From: JANQJA01 sp040880285
GTDB taxonomy: Bacteria; Pseudomonadota; Gammaproteobacteria; Pseudomonadales; Azotimanducaceae
Assembly (NCBI GenBank): GCA_040880285.1
Contig: JBBDIT010000012.1
Location: forward strand, 1-45,409
DNA length: 45,409 nucleotides
Direction of reading: 5' to 3'
Below are positions 26,389-34,652 of the stretch, piece by piece. Position numbers and translations under genes: made by a program. A model generated the notes under the pieces. That model saw nothing but the letters and a program-made list of their open reading frames with translations, ran no database searches and had not been told where the DNA came from. Numbering within the stretch: position 1 is the stretch's first letter; every line of letters begins with the position of its first letter.

Positions 26389-27707
26389 TGGCAAAACACA
26401 AGGACGACATCCGTTTCATGCCAGAGACCTATGCAGCCGAGGTCGAAACCTTACCGATTGCCATGCATGGTATCTTGTGGTTGACGGTCATATTTCTGGT
26501 AGTCGCGCTCATCTGGGCAAATCTTGCGACGGTCGATGAAGTCGCCCATGCGCAAGGACGGGTTATTCCTTCGAGCCAGATCCAGGTTATCCAGAACATG
26601 GAAGGTGGTATTCTCTCGGAAATCCTGGTCAGGGCTGGAGATCGGGTCAAGAAGGACCAGACCGTGATGCGCCTGGATGACACCCGGTTTGCCTCGCCAT
26701 TCAATGAAAGCCAGTTATCTTCCTACGCGCTGCGTGCACGCATCGCAAGGCTCGAAGCAGAAATTTCGGGTGAGGCATTCGTCGAGCCGCCTGAATTTCC
26801 GGAATCGCGCCGTAACCTCATCGAAGACGAACGACGCCTGTACGAGGCCCGGCAGCAGGAACTGCAATCTTCGGTAGAAATCCTGGACCAGCAGTTAAAA
26901 CAGCGCCAACAGACCCTCGAGGAGTTACGGGGCCAGGAGCGTAATCTTGCGCGCAATACCGAACTTGCCCAGAGTGAACTGGAGATTACAGAACCCCTGG
27001 TCGAGACAGGCGCGGTTTCCCAGGTGGAACTATTGCGCCTGCAACGGGCTGTGAATGATTCCGTCGGCGATCTCGAGTCCGTCCGCGTCACCATCCCCAG
27101 GGCAGAATCAGCGGTCGCCGAGGCGCAGGAAAAGATTGAGGAACGCAAACAGCAGTTCCGTCGCCAGGCACAATCGGAGTTGAACGAATCCCGGACCCAA
27201 TTGTCCCGCCTGTCTATTTCAAACATTGCGTTGCAGGATCGGGTCGCTCGTACCAGTGTTCGTTCGCCGGTAGATGGAACTGTCAAGCAGATCCTGATCA
27301 ACTCAACTGGCGCCGTCATTCAACCCGGTATGGACCTGATGGAAATCGTACCGTTAAACGATACGCTGTTGATTGAAGCCAAAATTCGACCGGCGGATAT
27401 CGCATTTATTCACCCTGGACAGGCTGCAACCGTAAAGCTTACCGCATACGACTTTGCGATCTACGGCGGTCTTCAAGGTGTGCTCGAATTTATCAGTGCC
27501 GATACCATCACCGACGAACGTGGTGAGCATTTTTTTCGCATCCAGGTGCGAACCAGTGAAAATCACCTGGGTTCCGGCAACAAGCCCTTACCGATCATTC
27601 CCGGCATGGTCGCCACAGTCGACATTATGACGGGTGAAAAAACGGTAATGGATTACCTCCTGAAACCACTCAAACGTGCCCAGCAAGCGGCACTGTCAGA
27701 ACGGTGA
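26388..27707 (+). CDS. HlyD/LapC-type periplasmic adaptor of type I secretion
   Basis: Membrane-fusion protein of 439 residues that links the ABC exporter to an outer-membrane TolC-type channel. It has a short cytoplasmic N-terminus, one membrane helix at about 27-47 and a lipoyl-like half-motif (QVIQNMEGGILSEILVRAGDRVKK). A long coiled coil rich in Gln, Glu, Leu and Arg occupies about 115-280, followed by the second lipoyl half (RSPVDGTVKQILI) and a beta-barrel domain. Its start overlaps the exporter stop by one base, so the two are coupled. No TolC/LapE-type gene is present nearby. Confidence 0.93.
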   Translation: MAKHKDDIRFMPETYAAEVETLPIAMHGILWLTVIFLVVALIWANLATVDEVAHAQGRVIPSSQIQVIQNMEGGILSEILVRAGDRVKKDQTVMRLDDTRFASPFNESQLSSYALRARIARLEAEISGEAFVEPPEFPESRRNLIEDERRLYEARQQELQSSVEILDQQLKQRQQTLEELRGQERNLARNTELAQSELEITEPLVETGAVSQVELLRLQRAVNDSVGDLESVRVTIPRAESAVAEAQEKIEERKQQFRRQAQSELNESRTQLSRLSISNIALQDRVARTSVRSPVDGTVKQILINSTGAVIQPGMDLMEIVPLNDTLLIEAKIRPADIAFIHPGQAATVKLTAYDFAIYGGLQGVLEFISADTITDERGEHFFRIQVRTSENHLGSGNKPLPIIPGMVATVDIMTGEKTVMDYLLKPLKRAQQAALSER

Positions 27708-27712
27708 GAACT

Positions 27713-27767
27713 GGGGAGCCATCCACAGCCATGCAAGCCTCACCGGTCTGGCCGTGCAAGCCACACC
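27713..27767. repeat. 55-bp direct repeat, left copy, at the edge of assembly gap 1
   Basis: Identical over 55 bases to 27868-27922 on the other side of the N run. It contains an internal imperfect 23-base tandem: CCATGCAAGCC and CCGTGCAAGCC are each followed by a CACCGG-type segment. It begins six bases after the adaptor gene stop. Confidence 0.9.
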
Positions 27768-27867
27768 NNNNNNNNNNNNNNNNNNNNNNNNNNNNNNNNN
27801 NNNNNNNNNNNNNNNNNNNNNNNNNNNNNNNNNNNNNNNNNNNNNNNNNNNNNNNNNNNNNNNNNNN
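27768..27867. other. Assembly gap 1 (100 N)
   Basis: Exactly 100 N, a conventional placeholder and not a measured length. Both sides end in the same 55-base sequence, so the true sequence could be a single continuous copy or a longer repeat array. Confidence 0.98.
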
Positions 27868-27922
27868 GGGGAGCCATCCACAGCCATGCAAGCCTCACCG
27901 GTCTGGCCGTGCAAGCCACACC
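27868..27922. repeat. 55-bp direct repeat, right copy, overlapping the 3' end of fumC
   Basis: Identical to 27713-27767. The fumC stop codon (27895-27897) and its last eight sense codons lie within this copy, so the left copy also contains that coding tail. Confidence 0.9.
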
Positions 27923-29253
27923 GGATCCATCAGCTCTTCGAGTTCCGTGCGCGGGATGTCCGTTTCCTCTTCCGCCACATCAATGATTGGTCGTTTTTCA
28001 GCGTAGGCTTTTTTGGCAATCGCCGCCGCGGCCTCATACCCGATTCGACTATTGAGGGCGGTTACCAGTATCGGATTTAACCGCAGCGATTCATTAATAT
28101 TGTCCTCATTGACGCTAAACCCGGCGATGGTATCGCCGATCGCATCACAGGCATTGGCCAGCAGGCCGGTGCCAGAAAGCAGCTTGTAGGAAATTAACGG
28201 TAGCATCACATTCAGCTGAAAGTTGCCAGACTGACCGGCGATACCGATCGTCACGTCATTGCCCATGATCTCCGCTGCAATCATTGCAACCGCCTCCGGC
28301 ACGACCGGGTTAACCTTGCCAGGCATAATCGACGATCCAGGTTGCAAGGGTGCAAGCTCGATTTCGCCAAGACCTGACAGGGGTCCTGACGACATCCAGC
28401 GGAGGTCGTTCGCAACTTTCATCAATACCACCGCGGTACCACGCATGGCCGCCGAGCACTCGACGGCGACATCCTGCGCCGCCATTCGGCTGAACCGGTT
28501 TTCAACCGCCCGGAAATGGCTCCCGGACCAGCGCGTAATAGCGGCGATGGCGAGATCGGCAAAGCCTGGTGGGCAATTGACACCGGTACCGACGGCAGTG
28601 CCACCCAGTGGCAATGCGCGTAACCTCGGCATCAAATCATTAAACCGTTCAATACACTCCCTCACCTGGAACGCCCAACCACCGAGTTCCTGTCCGAAGG
28701 TAATGGGCATGGCATCCATCAGGTGAGTGCGACCAGTCTTCACGATATCAGAAGTATCACCTGCCTTTTGTTCAATCGTCTCTGCCAGCAGGTCCAGCGC
28801 CGGCAATAGCACCTCCTCGAACTCAAGAGCCGTACTCACTTGTAGGCAGGTTGGTATCACATCGTTACTACTTTGTGACAGGTTGACGTCGTCATTGGGA
28901 TGAACGTCGTTGCCCGCCAGCCTTGCCAGCACTTCATTCATATTCATATTGGTGCTGGTACCTGACCCGGTCTGGAAGACATCAATCGGGAAGTGGCCCA
29001 TGTGCTCGCCAGATGCCACCAGCAGTGCCTGGCTGACAATTGTGTCGGCCTTTACCTTTGGCAGCAGATCCAGCGCAAGGTTAGCTTCCGCCGCCGCTGC
29101 CTTGATGAGTGCCAGCCGCCGGATAAACATTTCCGGCATGGTGCGACTGGAAAACCGGAAATTATCGATCGCCCGCTGCGTCTGGGCGCCATACAGGGCT
29201 TCGGCAGGAACCTTGACCTCACCCATACTGTCGTGTTCGATTCGATGCTTCAC
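27895..29253 (-). CDS. fumC: Fumarate hydratase class II
   Basis: Hydrates fumarate to malate; an iron-independent homotetramer of about 452 residues. It has the GTGVNCPPGF segment, the superfamily signature GSSIMPGKVNPV with the catalytic serine loop, and HPNDDVNLSQSSND. I prefer GTG at 29253 (VKHRIEHDSMGEV), which has GGGAG five bases upstream and matches the usual N-terminus; an ATG at 29268 adds five residues. The C-terminal residues after MDP (VWLARPDR) and the stop lie in the 55-base repeat beside assembly gap 1, so the tail should be treated with caution. It diverges from acnA across 77 bases. Confidence 0.96.
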   Translation of the reverse strand: MKHRIEHDSMGEVKVPAEALYGAQTQRAIDNFRFSSRTMPEMFIRRLALIKAAAAEANLALDLLPKVKADTIVSQALLVASGEHMGHFPIDVFQTGSGTSTNMNMNEVLARLAGNDVHPNDDVNLSQSSNDVIPTCLQVSTALEFEEVLLPALDLLAETIEQKAGDTSDIVKTGRTHLMDAMPITFGQELGGWAFQVRECIERFNDLMPRLRALPLGGTAVGTGVNCPPGFADLAIAAITRWSGSHFRAVENRFSRMAAQDVAVECSAAMRGTAVVLMKVANDLRWMSSGPLSGLGEIELAPLQPGSSIMPGKVNPVVPEAVAMIAAEIMGNDVTIGIAGQSGNFQLNVMLPLISYKLLSGTGLLANACDAIGDTIAGFSVNEDNINESLRLNPILVTALNSRIGYEAAAAIAKKAYAEKRPIIDVAEEETDIPRTELEELMDPVWLARPDR

Positions 29254-29330
29254 GCTCACTCCCGTCATTTTCTTTTATCATGCAGTTTTGTAAGCTTGGC
29301 CTACACTTAACACATGTCGAGTCGTATCAC

Positions 29331-32043
29331 ATGAGCACCCGCTATAGCCAGGCTTCCACGCTCAACGTCAATGGAAATCCTTACACGATTTACCCTTTCA
29401 GTCACCTCAAGGATGAATTCAACACCGATAAGCTGCCCTATTCCCTCAAAATATTGCTGGAGAACCTGCTCCGCCACGGAGAGGAAGATTACGTCACGGA
29501 CGATGACATCAGGGTACTGGCCGGTTGGAACCCGACAGCGGAGCCGTCCCAGGAAATAGCCTTTGTTCCGGCACGGGTATTGTTACAGGACTTTACCGGC
29601 GTCCCCGCCATCGTTGATCTCGCTGCCATGCGTGACGCCATGATTGCGCTCGGGGGAGATCCCAAAAAAATCAATCCGCTCAACCCGGTTGAACTGGTCA
29701 TCGACCACTCCGTCATGGTGGATCACTATGGCACCGCCGAGGCACTTTCGGACAATACTGCGCTCGAGATCGAGCGCAACCTGGAACGTTACAAATTCCT
29801 TCGCTGGGGCCAAAAGGCCTTTGAGAACTTTAAGGTGGTCCCACCTGGCACCGGTATCGTGCACCAGGTCAATCTGGAATATCTTGCCCGTGGCATCTTT
29901 ACCACCGAAAAAAACGGTAAACTCCTGGCCTATCCGGATACCCTGGTGGGTACAGACTCCCATACCACAATGATCAACGGACTCGGTGTCCTTGGCTGGG
30001 GTGTGGGTGGGATCGAAGCAGAAGCCGCTATGCTGGGCCAACCCGTGACCATGTTGATTCCACAGGTCGTCGGCTTTCGGATCGACGGACGCCTCGCCGA
30101 GGGCGCAACCGCGACTGACCTTGTATTGACCGTTACCGAGCGTTTGCGCGAACACGGTGTGGTTGGAAAATTCGTCGAGTTTTTTGGGCCAGGGCTCAAG
30201 AATCTCACCCTGGCGGATCGCGCTACCATCGCCAATATGGCTCCTGAATATGGTGCAACTTGCGGCATTTTTCCCATCGACCAGGAAACCATCAAGTATC
30301 TCAAACTAACCGGCCGCAGTGATGAGTCCCTGGCCATGGTCGAGGCATACACCAAAGCCATGGACATGTGGCACGATGACGATACGCCGGAAGCCCACTA
30401 TAGCGCCCAGCTGCACCTCGATTTAAATGAGGTAGTCCCCTCTATCGCCGGCCCCAAGCGACCGCAGGACAGGATCTCCCTGACCGAATCGAAGCCTGCA
30501 TTCGAGAAAACCCTGAAAGAATTCAAGGAGCTCTCGCTGCTACCGGTCCGTGAATCCACGTTTGAGGACGAGGGCGGGTCTATGGGTAACAATCCGGTCA
30601 CCGGAGCCGTCTCGGTCACCTATAAAGGCGAGACCTTCAACCTGGAACACGGCGCCGTGGTTATCGCTGCCATCACCAGCTGTACCAATACATCCAATCC
30701 AGCAGTCCTGGTGGCTGCTGGTCTGGTGGCAAGAAACGCACGCAAACTTGGACTTAATACCCGGCCCTGGGTCAAAACCAGCCTCGCTCCTGGTTCAAAA
30801 GTCGTCACAGAATATCTCGAGAAGACTGGCCTGATGGACGATCTGGAAGCCCTCGGCTTCTACCTTGTGGGATATGGATGCACCACTTGTATCGGCAACT
30901 CCGGTCCCTTGCCGGACGAAATAAGCGCGGCCATCAATAAGGGCGACCTCCTGGTCACGTCGGTGTTATCCGGCAACCGTAACTTCGAGGGGCGCATCCA
31001 CCAGGATGTTCGTGCCAATTATCTTGCGTCACCTCCGCTGGTGGTCGCTTACGCGCTTGCTGGCAATATGGGCATCGATCTTTATCAGGATTCCATCGGT
31101 ACAGACAAGAACGGCAATGCAGTGACCCTCAAGGATATCTGGCCAGACAACACGGAAATTCAACAACTGGTGGACAACACCATTAATGCGGAGATGTTCA
31201 AGACCAAGTACGCTGATGTGTACACGGGTAATGAGGTCTGGAACAAGCTGCCGGTACAGGAAAGCGAATTGTACGATTGGCCGGATTCCACCTATGTCCG
31301 TCAGCCTCCGTTTTTTGAAAATATTTCCACAGCGGTACCTGACGTCCGCGATATCGAACAGGCACGCTGCCTGGTAAAAGTCGGTGATAGCGTCACCACC
31401 GACCACATATCACCAGCTGGCGCTATCGCCACGGAAAGTCCTGCCGGAAACTACCTGCAGGATCTCCAGATCGGTCCACAAGACTTCAACTCTTACGGCT
31501 CTCGTCGGGGTAACCATGAAGTAATGATGCGTGGCACCTTTGCGAACGTACGATTGAAAAATGAGCTGGCCCCCGGCACGGAAGGCAGTTGGACCGAATA
31601 TTTTCCCGGCAACGAGAAGACGTCCATCTTCGATGCGTCCGAAAAATATGGAGAGGATGGCACCCCCCTCATTATTCTGGCAGGCAAGGAATACGGGACT
31701 GGCTCATCACGTGACTGGGCTGCAAAGGGTCCGGCACTGCTGGGCGTTCGTGCCGTCATCGCCGAAAGCTACGAGCGCATCCACCGTTCCAATCTGGTCG
31801 GCATGGGCATCTTGCCACTCCAATTCAGTGAAGGTGACAGTTCGCGGTCATTGGGCCTGGTAGGCACTGAACTTTTCTCGATACCGGCGGTATCGGTAGG
31901 GCAAACTTCAGTCACCGTGACGGCGGAACGTGTCGACGGGGAGAAAGTCACATTTGAAACCCGTATTCGAATCGATACGCCTAACGAGTATGCGTACTAT
32001 GAAAACGGCGGCATCCTGCACTATGTTCTAAGGCGCCTCGCGA
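29331..32043 (+). CDS. acnA: Aconitate hydratase A (3' end cut by gap)
   Basis: Isomerises citrate to isocitrate with a 4Fe-4S cluster. About 904 codons are present. The cluster cysteines are visible in SCTNTSNP and in YGCTTCIGNSGPL (CxxC). VGTDSHTTMINGLGVLGWGVGG and the C-terminal swivel-domain motif GKEYGTGSSRDWAAKGP are intact. I chose ATG at 29331 (MSTRYSQ); the upstream ATG at 29280 adds 17 atypical residues in the divergent promoter region. The sequence runs into assembly gap 2 after HYVLRRLA, where AcnA proteins normally end within a few residues, so only the stop and perhaps two or three codons are missing. Confidence 0.97.
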
Positions 32044-32143
32044 NNNNNNNNNNNNNNNNNNNNNNNNNNNNNNNNNNNNNNNNNNNNNNNNNNNNNNNNN
32101 NNNNNNNNNNNNNNNNNNNNNNNNNNNNNNNNNNNNNNNNNNN
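32044..32143. other. Assembly gap 2 (100 N)
   Basis: Placeholder of exactly 100 N between the convergent acnA and DUF3014 genes. It hides the acnA stop codon and the C-terminus of the DUF3014 protein. The flanks are not repeats of one another. Confidence 0.98.
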
Positions 32144-32787
32144 GGCGTCTCCAGCATGCGACCAATGGCCCTGAATATCACGTCATCAAAATTGCTGGCA
32201 GGATAACCCAGTTCACCGTAAGCCTTCTGGAACAGCGGACGTAACAAATCATAAAATTCCGCAGTACGCCGACTGTCAATAGAGATAAAGATGTCAGTGA
32301 CCCGGTTATAGCGCCGGTAGGATGACTCATCCATCACATACTCGGTATCGGAAACCTGTGTTGCACTGAACGGCTCAGCGGGCGCAAGGAAACTGACTGG
32401 CTGGCGAGCGATCGTGCCGTTGGCAATATTGTCGACAAACACAACCACCTTGCGAATCAACTCATCCGGGCCCAGCCAATGGTTGATGCCCTCGTGGCGC
32501 GTCAGGCTAACCACGCCATCCCTCACCAATTGGTCACTGTCATCGAGTCGCGGCAGGATAAACCCGGGCTCCGGTTCGGCGGCCGAAACTTCCGCTGTTT
32601 CGGTGATCGATTCTTCTACCGCAGGCTCAGGCTCTGGTACCGGTGCCTGTTTCGGTTCAGGAATTTCTATGGCCTGTGATGTCGATTGAGCCGGTTCATC
32701 ATCGGACAGGAACAACGAGGTGACATAGACCAGTATCAAAAGGCCCACGACAACGAGAGCAATGACCAGCGGCTTGTTATCTAACAT
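32144..32787 (-). CDS. DUF3014 family membrane-anchored protein (C-terminus in gap)
   Basis: About 214 residues are visible. They start MLDNKPLVIALVVV, with a single N-terminal membrane helix at about 7-26. A Pro/Glu-rich linker (about 30-75) follows, and then a domain with FILPRLDDSDQLVRD, RKVVVFVDNIANG and RYNRVTDIFISID, which I recognise as DUF3014. The bulk is probably periplasmic. I chose ATG at 32787; an upstream ATG at 32832 gives an unlikely extension. The coding frame enters the gap, so the C-terminus is missing. Function unknown. Confidence 0.7.
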
Positions 32788-32900
32788 CCAGCACCATTCG
32801 AAAATATTTGCTCTATTGTGGTGCCAATACATCAGCAGAACAATAGCAACCCGGGCAATCCACTACTTTTCCAACATTGAATCCAGTTACGCCCGGGTTC

Positions 32901-33518
32901 TCAACTTTTGCTCAAGGCACTGGCGCGGGACAATAAGCGCAACAACGCACGTCCTGTGGAACCAGCCTGCCTGCCGGCAGCGACAACGCCATCCTGGTGA
33001 CCCGCCATAACCAATACCAGCGGCAGCGATTGCCCCTGGGCGACGCGCGCGACTTCCCGTGCCATGGCCGGCGTGCCGTACGCCACCGACGCCCTTGTCC
33101 TGGTCAGGTCCAGCGCATCCGCGTGTTGCCATATGGAGGGGCTGTGGACGTGAAAGACATGGCTGAATGCCGGGCCAAGGTCATAGACTGCCGCGTGAGT
33201 CAGGGACTCGGATGAGGGCTCGATCATTCCGATGGCTGACAGGGTATTGCGCTCAATATTCCAGGCCGTCACCTCCGCAAAATCTTCCGCGGACACGTCG
33301 ACCAGGTGGCCGGTCTGGGAACCGGATATCAAAAATCCCGCCTGGGTTCGCATGCTCAGGTTACCAAACCCGAGTCCACCATAGCGCTCGGGAGACTGGC
33401 CCAGCAATCCCTTATCCATCAAAAGGCGGCGCCAGATAGCCAACTGCGAGACGTCTGCGTGACCATGCCGCTGACGCGTAAATGCCAAATCAAACTTGAT
33501 GACACCTTCGGTTTCCAT
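32901..33518 (-). CDS. Class II aldolase/adducin-fold protein
   Basis: About 205 residues of the class II aldolase/adducin fold: GFGNLSMR (phosphate-binding-type GNxS), ISGSQTG, and the zinc pair His-x-His in FHVHSPSIW. A later MAGHQDGVV probably supplies another ligand. The start is ATG at 33518 (METEGVIKFDLAF); an ATG at 33566 would extend into the tandem repeat upstream. It lies directly downstream of mtnA on the same strand, so a role in methylthioadenosine salvage (dehydratase MtnB-like, or an aldolase acting on 5-methylthioribulose 1-phosphate) is possible. The family cannot be narrowed by eye. Confidence 0.72.
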   Translation of the reverse strand: METEGVIKFDLAFTRQRHGHADVSQLAIWRRLLMDKGLLGQSPERYGGLGFGNLSMRTQAGFLISGSQTGHLVDVSAEDFAEVTAWNIERNTLSAIGMIEPSSESLTHAAVYDLGPAFSHVFHVHSPSIWQHADALDLTRTRASVAYGTPAMAREVARVAQGQSLPLVLVMAGHQDGVVAAGRQAGSTGRALLRLLSRASALSKS

Positions 33519-33525
33519 AGGCCTT

Positions 33526-33603
33526 CCACTCACTCGCCGAACACGCTCACCGCATACGTTCACCAAATATGCTCACCGCATAGGTTCACTAAATATGCTC
33601 ACC
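33526..33603 (-). repeat. 13-bp-period tandem repeat across the mtnA stop codon
   Basis: Read on the minus strand there are six consecutive 13-base units with the consensus RGTGARCNTATNY. Two adjacent 26-base units (33578-33603 and 33552-33577) differ at only two positions, and the copies nearest the aldolase gene are more diverged. The mtnA TAG stop (33589-33591) falls inside the first 26-base unit, where the second unit has GGT in place of AGT. Confidence 0.85.
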
Positions 33604-34647
33604 AAATATGGCCGCAAGATTAGTATCCAATGGTGGTTGTACAATCCCACGATCCGTTATGATCGCCGTCACCAGTTTCGCTGGCGTGACATCAAATGCC
33701 GGATTCAATGCACGAACGTTGGCAGGTGATACTGACTGGCCCGCCAGGGAAGTCACCTCATCAGGGTCACGCTCTTCTATCACAATGTCAGCACCTTGCA
33801 TTGTCGCAAGGTCAATCGTGGATGCCGGACAGGCAACATAGAACGGCAGGCCATAGTACTGGCACAGGATCGCAAGGTTCAGTGTACCGATTTTATTTGC
33901 AACATCACCGTTGGCGGCAATCCGGTCAGCACCGACGATGACGGCATCTACATCGCCTCGTGCCATAAAATGGGCAGCCATATTGTCTGCAATCAAAGTA
34001 AAATCGACACCGGCGCAGGTCAATTCATAGGCCGTCAGCCGTGCTCCTTGCAGTAACGGGCGAGTTTCATCTACAAATAAGTGAACCGGAACACCCTGTT
34101 CATGGGCCATATAGATGGGGGCAAGTGCGGTGCCGAGTTCTGAAACAGCCAGCGCACCCGCGTTGCAATGGGTGAGAAGGCGCGGCCTGGCCTTGACAAG
34201 TTCGAGACCATAGCGGCCGATCGCACGACAGGCGGCGGCGTCCTCTTCATGTATCAATTCCGCTTCCTGTACCAGCCGTTCGATGATCAATCCCGGTTCT
34301 TCATTCTGGATTGCATCGGCAACCGACAACATACGATTGACCGACCAGGCAAGGTTCACAGCAGTGGGCCTGGCACTTACGAGGCACTGCGCACGTTTGG
34401 TGATGATTGCCATCAATTGATGATTGTCATCACCCCCCTCGCCATCAAGTCCAACGACCAACCCATAGGCCGCGGCGATTCCAATGGCCGGGGCACCACG
34501 CACGGAAAGATTGGAAATGGCAGCAGCCACCGACTCAACATTACGACACGCGAGATAGACTTCCGCGTGCGGCAAGCGTGTCTGGTCCAACAGCTGCAAC
34601 TCGCCATTGGACCAGACAACGGATTTGGGTACCGCAGGCATGTTCAA
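33589..34647 (-). CDS. mtnA: S-methyl-5-thioribose-1-phosphate isomerase
   Basis: Isomerises 5-methylthioribose 1-phosphate to the ribulose form in methylthioadenosine salvage; related to eIF2B. The 352 residues include RGAPAIGIAAAYG near the N-terminus, the catalytic cysteine in THCNAGALA and the catalytic aspartate in GADRIAANGDVANKIGT. The C-terminal segment is VIEERDPDEV. The last codons and stop lie in a 13-base-period tandem repeat, so the length of the tail (IFGEHI) may vary among relatives. The LLM gene lies immediately upstream on the same strand, 5 bases away, and the aldolase-like gene lies downstream. Confidence 0.95.
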   Translation of the reverse strand: MNMPAVPKSVVWSNGELQLLDQTRLPHAEVYLACRNVESVAAAISNLSVRGAPAIGIAAAYGLVVGLDGEGGDDNHQLMAIITKRAQCLVSARPTAVNLAWSVNRMLSVADAIQNEEPGLIIERLVQEAELIHEEDAAACRAIGRYGLELVKARPRLLTHCNAGALAVSELGTALAPIYMAHEQGVPVHLFVDETRPLLQGARLTAYELTCAGVDFTLIADNMAAHFMARGDVDAVIVGADRIAANGDVANKIGTLNLAILCQYYGLPFYVACPASTIDLATMQGADIVIEERDPDEVTSLAGQSVSPANVRALNPAFDVTPAKLVTAIITDRGIVQPPLDTNLAAIFGEHI

Positions 34648-34652
34648 TCCTG

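Noticed and set aside
27670..28080. Short frames on both strands that read through the 100-N gap, including a start within the 55-base repeat
   Set aside because: They depend on the arbitrary gap length and on repeat sequence, with no family resemblance.
31981..32043. Apparent C-terminal continuation of the DUF3014 frame left of gap 2
   Set aside because: Those bases are the antisense of the acnA 3' end; the frame link across the gap is arbitrary.
33526..33603. Possible CRISPR array
   Set aside because: The units are directly adjacent with no spacers, have a 13-base period and grade into the mtnA coding end.
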